Shown here: in pieces, positions 7,514-11,917 of the stretch
How the letters are laid out: the number at the start of each line of letters is the position of its first letter
How positions within the stretch are numbered: the stretch's first letter is position 1
NCBI GenBank assembly: GCA_964620345.1
Contig: CAZUHK010000095.1
Coordinates: 1 to 11,917, forward strand
Direction: 5' to 3'
Source: CAZUHK01 sp964620345
Lineage (GTDB): Bacteria; Planctomycetota; Phycisphaerae; Phycisphaerales; Zrk34
Length of the DNA: 11,917 nucleotides
Notes under the pieces: model-generated
Seen by the model: the letters and a program-made list of their open reading frames with translations, nothing else
The model's database searches: none
Told to the model about the DNA's origin: nothing
Program-made: the position numbers and the translations under genes

Positions 7514-8221
7514 TCAGCCGGCCTGCGCGCCGCCGCGGCGCCCGAAGCGCGACGCGATCAGCACAACCCCCATGCCGAACAGCGCCATGGTGGCCGGCTC
7601 GGGGACGATGCTGGGACCGGCCAGCTTCACCGATCCCACCGCGCCGCTGCTGGCGAGGTTCACGCGCAGCTCGTCGAACGACGTCAGCTCGAACGCCAGC
7701 GTCTGCACGCTGTTGTCGCCCATCGCGGGGATCGCCACGCCATCGGCGAACGAACCGCTGTGCCAGAGTTGAATGCTGCCGCCGCGTTCCTCGATGTCGA
7801 TCAGCGTGACGCTGCCCGAGGCGGTGAGCGGCTGGTCGAACAGGAATGTAATGGTGCCGCCGGCGCGTTCGTCATCGGGGGCGTCGACGTAGCCATCGCT
7901 GATGCCGTTGAGGTTCTCCGCGATAATCAGGGCCATGCCCAGCGGCTCGGTGTTGCCCGGGCCGGTGCCGGGCGTGGCCAGGTCCGGGTCGTTGCCGGTG
8001 GGGTTGGCGGTGTCGAACGCGATGACCGCATCGGGGCGGTTGGCGTTGTTGTTGGTGCCGGTGATGGTCAGGCCCAGCGCGGCGAACTCATCGTCGATCT
8101 GCTGGCCGGCGAGGATCGAGCCGTCGAGCGCATCGGTGTTGAAGTCCAGGTCGAGCGTGTCGGCGGCCGCAACCTGGGCCAGGGCGAACACCGACAGCAT
8201 GGTGAGTAACGGGCGATTCAT
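7514..8221 (-). CDS. PEP-CTERM sorting domain protein, exported
   Basis: A 235-residue exported protein. The signal peptide is MNRPLLTMLSVFALAQVAAA (1-20), with cleavage before Asp21. The body (21-205) is rich in Asp, Gly, Thr and Asn and alternates hydrophobic residues, which suggests a beta-sandwich; no catalytic motif is seen. The C-terminus has the full tripartite sorting signal: Val-Pro-Glu-Pro at 206-209, a hydrophobic helix (about 212-224) and a basic patch SRFGRR. Such proteins are processed by an exosortase (EpsH/Xrt) and usually end up in the outer envelope or exopolysaccharide; no exosortase gene is in the window. The start is set by GAGGGGAG (8239-8232), 10 nt before the ATG. The gene ends before a strong terminator and is divergent from carA. 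Its biological role is unknown. Confidence 0.93.
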   Translation of the reverse strand: MNRPLLTMLSVFALAQVAAADTLDLDFNTDALDGSILAGQQIDDEFAALGLTITGTNNNANRPDAVIAFDTANPTGNDPDLATPGTGPGNTEPLGMALIIAENLNGISDGYVDAPDDERAGGTITFLFDQPLTASGSVTLIDIEERGGSIQLWHSGSFADGVAIPAMGDNSVQTLAFELTSFDELRVNLASSGAVGSVKLAGPSIVPEPATMALFGMGVVLIASRFGRRGGAQAG

Positions 8222-8269
8222 CTTGGGTTCACTCCCCTCGATCGTTTTGGGTGATACTGCTCGTGGTGC

Positions 8270-8286
8270 CCGGCGACGCTCGCCGG
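8270..8286. repeat. Perfect 7-bp hairpin in the PEP-CTERM gene leader
   Basis: CCGGCGA (8270-8276) and TCGCCGG (8280-8286) pair perfectly around a 3-nt loop. It sits about 50 nt upstream of the PEP-CTERM start codon, so it would fall within the leader if transcription starts in the AT-rich stretch near 8305-8320. No T run follows on either strand, so it is not a standard terminator. Confidence 0.4.
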
Positions 8287-8390
8287 ACGTTGGGTGAACA
8301 GGTCAGATATAGCTTGGATAGACGCAAGCCCCGCGCGTGGTTTGCCGGAAAAATGCCGCCGGCGCGGCCGACCAGCCCGCACAACCGCGC

Positions 8391-8429
8391 CAGCTTCACA
8401 CCCGTCGCGGCTTTGTCAGCTTCGCACCC
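8391..8429 (+). repeat. Direct repeat overlapping the carA promoter (possible operator pair)
   Basis: CAGCTTCACACCC (8391-8403) and CAGCTTCGCACCC (8417-8429) match at 12 of 13 positions, 26 bp apart. The second copy overlaps the last bases of the -35 box and the promoter spacer; the first lies just upstream. Two regulator sites are one reading; chance is another in such a short span. Confidence 0.35.
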
Positions 8430-8441
8430 AAGGGCTAAACT
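8413..8441 (+). promoter_or_regulatory. carA promoter, abutting its ATG
   Basis: TTGTCA (8413-8418, five of six -35 matches), a 17-bp spacer and TAAACT (8436-8441, four of six) form a good sigma70 promoter. Only 9 nt separate the -10 box from ATG 8451, so the predicted leader is 0-4 nt. Confidence 0.6.
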
Positions 8442-8450
8442 CCGACCAAC

Positions 8451-9668
<1,218 letters not shown>

Positions 9669-9669
9669 C

Positions 9670-9725
9670 CCCCGGGAAGGTCGCATTCGCTCCCATCCCG
9701 GGGCTTGGCGCGCAACACCAAGCCC
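9670..9725 (+). other. Two overlapping, mutually exclusive hairpins downstream of carA
   Basis: CCCCGGGA (9670-9677) pairs with TCCCGGGG (9696-9703). GGGCTTGG (9701-9708) pairs with CCAAGCCC (9718-9725). Both stems are perfect 8-bp and they share bases 9701-9703, so they compete. No T run follows on the plus strand. They may stabilise the carA mRNA 3' end or act as a weak or factor-dependent terminator. Confidence 0.4.
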
Positions 9726-9738
9726 GGTCATGGCCGAG

Positions 9739-9796
9739 TCCCCGAGGCCTTGGCCGGGATTCCCCGAGGCCTTGGCCCGGATTCCCCGAGGCCTTG
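9739..9796. repeat. 22-bp tandem repeat, about 2.6 copies
   Basis: Unit TCCCCGAGGCCTTGGCC plus GGGAT occurs at 9739-9760, again at 9761-9782 with one change (G to C), and as a 14-bp partial copy at 9783-9796. The last copy diverges exactly where the predicted -35 box of the peroxiredoxin promoter begins. Each unit contains the palindrome AGGCCT. Confidence 0.9.
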
Positions 9797-9822
9797 AATC
9801 CTCCGCCGCCGCGGCCTACTGT
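9794..9822 (+). promoter_or_regulatory. Possible peroxiredoxin promoter
   Basis: TTGAAT (9794-9799), a 17-bp spacer and TACTGT (9817-9822) fit a moderate sigma70 promoter, predicting a leader of about 50 nt. The -35 box begins in the last bases of the truncated third tandem repeat. An alternative -10 (TATCAC, 9851-9856) lacks a well-spaced -35. Confidence 0.4.
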
Positions 9823-9879
9823 TTGATTCGATCCGTTCCGAACCACGCTTTATCACCCATTGCCTGGGAGAATCACGCT

Positions 9880-10461
9880 ATGAGTCAACTCGTCGGACAC
9901 CCCGCACCCCCGTTCAAGCTCGACGCGGTCATCGGTGGCCAGTTCAAGCAGATCGCCCTGGCCGACTACAAGGATAAGTGGCTGGTGGTCTTCTTCTACC
10001 CGCTGGACTTCACGTTCGTCTGCCCGACGGAGATCCTGGCGTTCAGCGATCGGCTCGATGATTTCGCCAAGCTCAACGCAGAGGTCGTGGGCGTGAGCGT
10101 CGACAGCAAGTTCACCCACCTGGCCTGGACCGAGAAGCCCCGCGACGCCGGCGGCATCCAGGGCCTCAAGTACCCCCTGCTTTCGGACCTGAACAAGCAG
10201 ATGGCGGTGGACTACGGCGTGCTGGCCGACGGCGTGGCGCTGCGCGGGCTGTTCATCATCGACCCGCAGGGCGTGATCCAGCACTGCACCATCAACAACC
10301 TGGGCGTGGGCCGCAGCGTCGAGGAGACGCTCCGCGTGCTCCAGGCCTTCCAGTTCGTCGCGGAAAACGGCGAGGTCTGCCCGGCCAACTGGACCCCCGG
10401 CGCCGCGAGCATGAAGCCCGACCCCGAGGGATCCAAGGCCTGGTTTTCCAAGAACGGCTGA
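9880..10461 (+). CDS. Typical 2-Cys peroxiredoxin (Prx1/AhpC subfamily)
   Basis: A thiol peroxidase that reduces H2O2 and organic peroxides in the cytosol and is recycled by thioredoxin or AhpF-type reductants. In the 193-residue protein the active site is P41-x3-T45-x2-C48 (PLDFTFVCPTE), with Cys48 peroxidatic, Arg122 the third catalytic residue and Cys167 (EVCPANW) resolving; Cys136 is extra. The C-terminus extends past Cys167 and ends SKAWFSKNG. This resembles the C-terminal Tyr-Phe helix of overoxidation-sensitive enzymes, with Trp in place of Tyr; the GGLG loop is only partly kept (GGIQGL, 91-96). The frame is open upstream to 9730, but homology starts at MSQLVG and GGGAG-like sequence (GGGAG, 9866-9870) lies 9 nt before ATG 9880. 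No reductase gene is adjacent. It is convergent with the desaturase gene. Confidence 0.96.
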   Translation: MSQLVGHPAPPFKLDAVIGGQFKQIALADYKDKWLVVFFYPLDFTFVCPTEILAFSDRLDDFAKLNAEVVGVSVDSKFTHLAWTEKPRDAGGIQGLKYPLLSDLNKQMAVDYGVLADGVALRGLFIIDPQGVIQHCTINNLGVGRSVEETLRVLQAFQFVAENGEVCPANWTPGAASMKPDPEGSKAWFSKNG

Positions 10462-10523
10462 TCCGGCCGACGCCCACGCCACGCCGGCTAACCAAGCCCG
10501 CCGCCGATCGCTGAGCGTCCGGC

Positions 10524-11666
10524 TCATGCCTCCGTCGGCAGCTCGGGGATGTAGTGCCAGCCGGGCTCTTCGCGCTCGCGGCGTTCGGCCCGGTAAATCT
10601 GCTTCCACGTCGCGATCAGCCCGCGAGGGCACGGCGGCATCTCGTGCCGGATCGCCCGGTGCAGCGCACGCAGGCGGTAGCACGGCACCGCGGCGAACAT
10701 GTGATGCTCGGCGTGGTAGTTCATGTGCCAGTAGAGAAACTGCAGCACGGGGTTGAGGTACATCGTGCGGCAGCACAGGCGAAAGTCCGCGACATTGTCC
10801 GGAAGCCCCGCGTGCTGCGATTCGTTGCACAGCGTGTGCAGCCAGCGCCCGAAGATGCAGGGGAACGTGATGACCAGCGGCACGATCCACCAGCCCATCG
10901 CCAGCGAAATCCCAACGATTAACCCGTGGCCGATCAGTACTAACCGCGCCCAGTTGAAATACTGCCGGCGACGCTCCGGCTCGCTCTCGGGAAACAGGTA
11001 CTGCGACCACGCGCTGTCCGCATCGATGCGCCCCGACGCGGTGCGGAGCGTGCCCCGGAGCGTGTCGATCGGATAACGCCAGTCGATGATGCCCGTCGTC
11101 AGCAGCGACTTGATCGAATGGTTCTGCGGCACGATCACTTCCAGATCGTCCGGCGGGTGCAGCGTGTACTTGTGGTGCTCGGTGTGGCTGGCCCAGAACC
11201 AGTGATGGTTGTGCCAGCCGAGGAACGAGAAGACGCGCAGGAAAAACCGGTTGAGCCACCGGGTCTTGAAGACCGAATCGTGGATCAGCTCGTGGAAGCC
11301 GTTGATCGTGAAGTGCCACAGGTGGCCGTTGACGAACACCAGCAGCGCCGTGACGTACCACGGCCAGCGTGCCCAGGAGTAAATCGCCAGCGCGGCACCG
11401 CCGCAGAGCACCGCGAGAAAGCCCAGCGTCTGGGCCAGGCCCAGCAGGTCGCTGCGCTGGTTGAGCTGGCTCATCGTCTCGCGCGGCACCTTGCAGCGGT
11501 ACCATTTGACCCGCAGCTTGCCGGTCTTGCTGCGATCGGCGTTGGCGTAATCCGCCGCGGTGCGCGCCGCCTCGCCGGGCGTCGGCACGTCGGCCATCGC
11601 GCCCAGGTCCGCGGCGTTCGCGTCGTTCTGATCCGAAGTGGCACCGCTGGCGTTCAGTTCCGACAT
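10524..11666 (-). CDS. Membrane fatty acid desaturase-like di-iron protein
   Basis: A 380-residue integral membrane protein of the histidine-box desaturase/hydroxylase superfamily, which uses O2 and a di-iron centre on acyl chains. The three boxes are His125-x3-His129 (HELIHD), His161-TEHH165 and His318-AEHH322. A further conserved-looking His285 lies in NESQHAGLPDN. Hydrophobic spans lie at about 73-96, 102-123, 241-258 and 258-277. The N-terminal ~45 residues are Ala/Asp/Thr-rich and probably disordered. No fused cytochrome b5 or ferredoxin domain is present, so electrons come from a separate partner. I chose ATG 11666 because GAGG lies 8 nt ahead; an in-frame GTG at 11717 would add 17 unlikely residues. 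Double-bond position and substrate cannot be told; hydroxylase activity is possible. Confidence 0.9.
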   Translation of the reverse strand: MSELNASGATSDQNDANAADLGAMADVPTPGEAARTAADYANADRSKTGKLRVKWYRCKVPRETMSQLNQRSDLLGLAQTLGFLAVLCGGAALAIYSWARWPWYVTALLVFVNGHLWHFTINGFHELIHDSVFKTRWLNRFFLRVFSFLGWHNHHWFWASHTEHHKYTLHPPDDLEVIVPQNHSIKSLLTTGIIDWRYPIDTLRGTLRTASGRIDADSAWSQYLFPESEPERRRQYFNWARLVLIGHGLIVGISLAMGWWIVPLVITFPCIFGRWLHTLCNESQHAGLPDNVADFRLCCRTMYLNPVLQFLYWHMNYHAEHHMFAAVPCYRLRALHRAIRHEMPPCPRGLIATWKQIYRAERREREEPGWHYIPELPTEA

Positions 11667-11760
11667 GCCTGAAACCTCGATAAAAGCCCCGCCTCCATAA
11701 AACCCTTCTGCAATCACCCCCCCACCGTTTTCGCACGATGCACTGCTGCGGAGGCGGAGT

Positions 11761-11790
11761 ATTTTACCCCCCCGTTGAGCCCTGCATCAA
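11761..11790 (-). promoter_or_regulatory. Desaturase gene promoter with an overlapping palindrome
   Basis: On the minus strand TTGATG (11790-11785), an 18-bp spacer and TAAAAT (11766-11761, five of six) form a good sigma70 promoter. The predicted leader is about 88 nt. CGTTGA (11773-11778) and TCAACG (11787-11792) are a perfect inverted repeat with an 8-nt spacer that covers the -35 box, a natural place for a repressor to bind. Confidence 0.55.
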
Positions 11791-11917
11791 CGCTCGAGCG
11801 GGTCTTGCCTGGGTGAAGACATTTAGCCGAACTCATGACGCCGGTCGCCTCAGCCCCCAAACCGCGCCCTGCCCGCGCGCCAACCCGTCGCTGTCCGCCC
11901 CACCCCCGGGCCCGCCG

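Noticed and set aside
5913..7772. Plus-strand open frame of 619 codons opposite mgtE
   Set aside because: Its sequence is Gln/His/Arg-rich shadow of the certain mgtE gene, with no recognisable domain.
11835..11917. Open frame from ATG 11835 running off the right edge
   Set aside because: Only 27 Pro/Arg/Ala-rich codons in very GC-rich DNA, with no ribosome site or clear promoter; it could be a gene start but is not supportable.

Overview
This window is GC-rich bacterial chromosome carrying mostly housekeeping genes. It holds one tRNA and eight complete protein genes, and no mobile element, CRISPR array or phage gene is visible. A C-terminal Val-Pro-Glu-Pro (PEP-CTERM) surface protein implies a Gram-negative envelope with an exosortase system. 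Together with the high GC, the spaced-out single-gene units and the coding style, this makes me lean towards Planctomycetota, perhaps Phycisphaerae. That placement is inference; no marker gene in the window settles it.

Left part (1-5876). An initiator tRNA-Met lies on the minus strand with a near-consensus promoter and a clear intrinsic terminator. Divergent from it is aspS, followed by a secreted coiled-coil protein of unknown function, then purD (purine synthesis) and a class I/II PLP aminotransferase, all on the plus strand. The aspartyl-tRNA synthetase carries the His/Gly pair associated with the non-discriminating type, so Asn-tRNA may be made by transamidation in this organism.

Middle (5937-8221). 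mgtE (Mg2+ transporter/channel) runs on the minus strand, convergent with the aminotransferase. Next is the PEP-CTERM protein gene, also minus, which ends just before a strong terminator.

Right part (8451-11917). carA (carbamoyl phosphate synthase small subunit) is on the plus strand, divergent from the PEP-CTERM gene. A spacer with hairpins and a 22-bp tandem repeat follows, then a 2-Cys peroxiredoxin (plus) and a membrane fatty acid desaturase-like protein (minus), the last two convergent. The final ~150 bp hold the desaturase promoter and nothing else I can support.

The genes do not form one pathway. aspS and the initiator tRNA serve translation, purD and carA serve nucleotide synthesis, and the rest are metabolism, ion transport, redox defence and envelope. 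The most interesting signals are regulatory. Two genes (the aminotransferase and carA) have a sigma70-type -10 box only 7-9 nt before the ATG and no Shine-Dalgarno sequence, which suggests leaderless mRNAs. Genes with a Shine-Dalgarno have longer leaders where a promoter can be seen. I found no clearly new multi-gene system.
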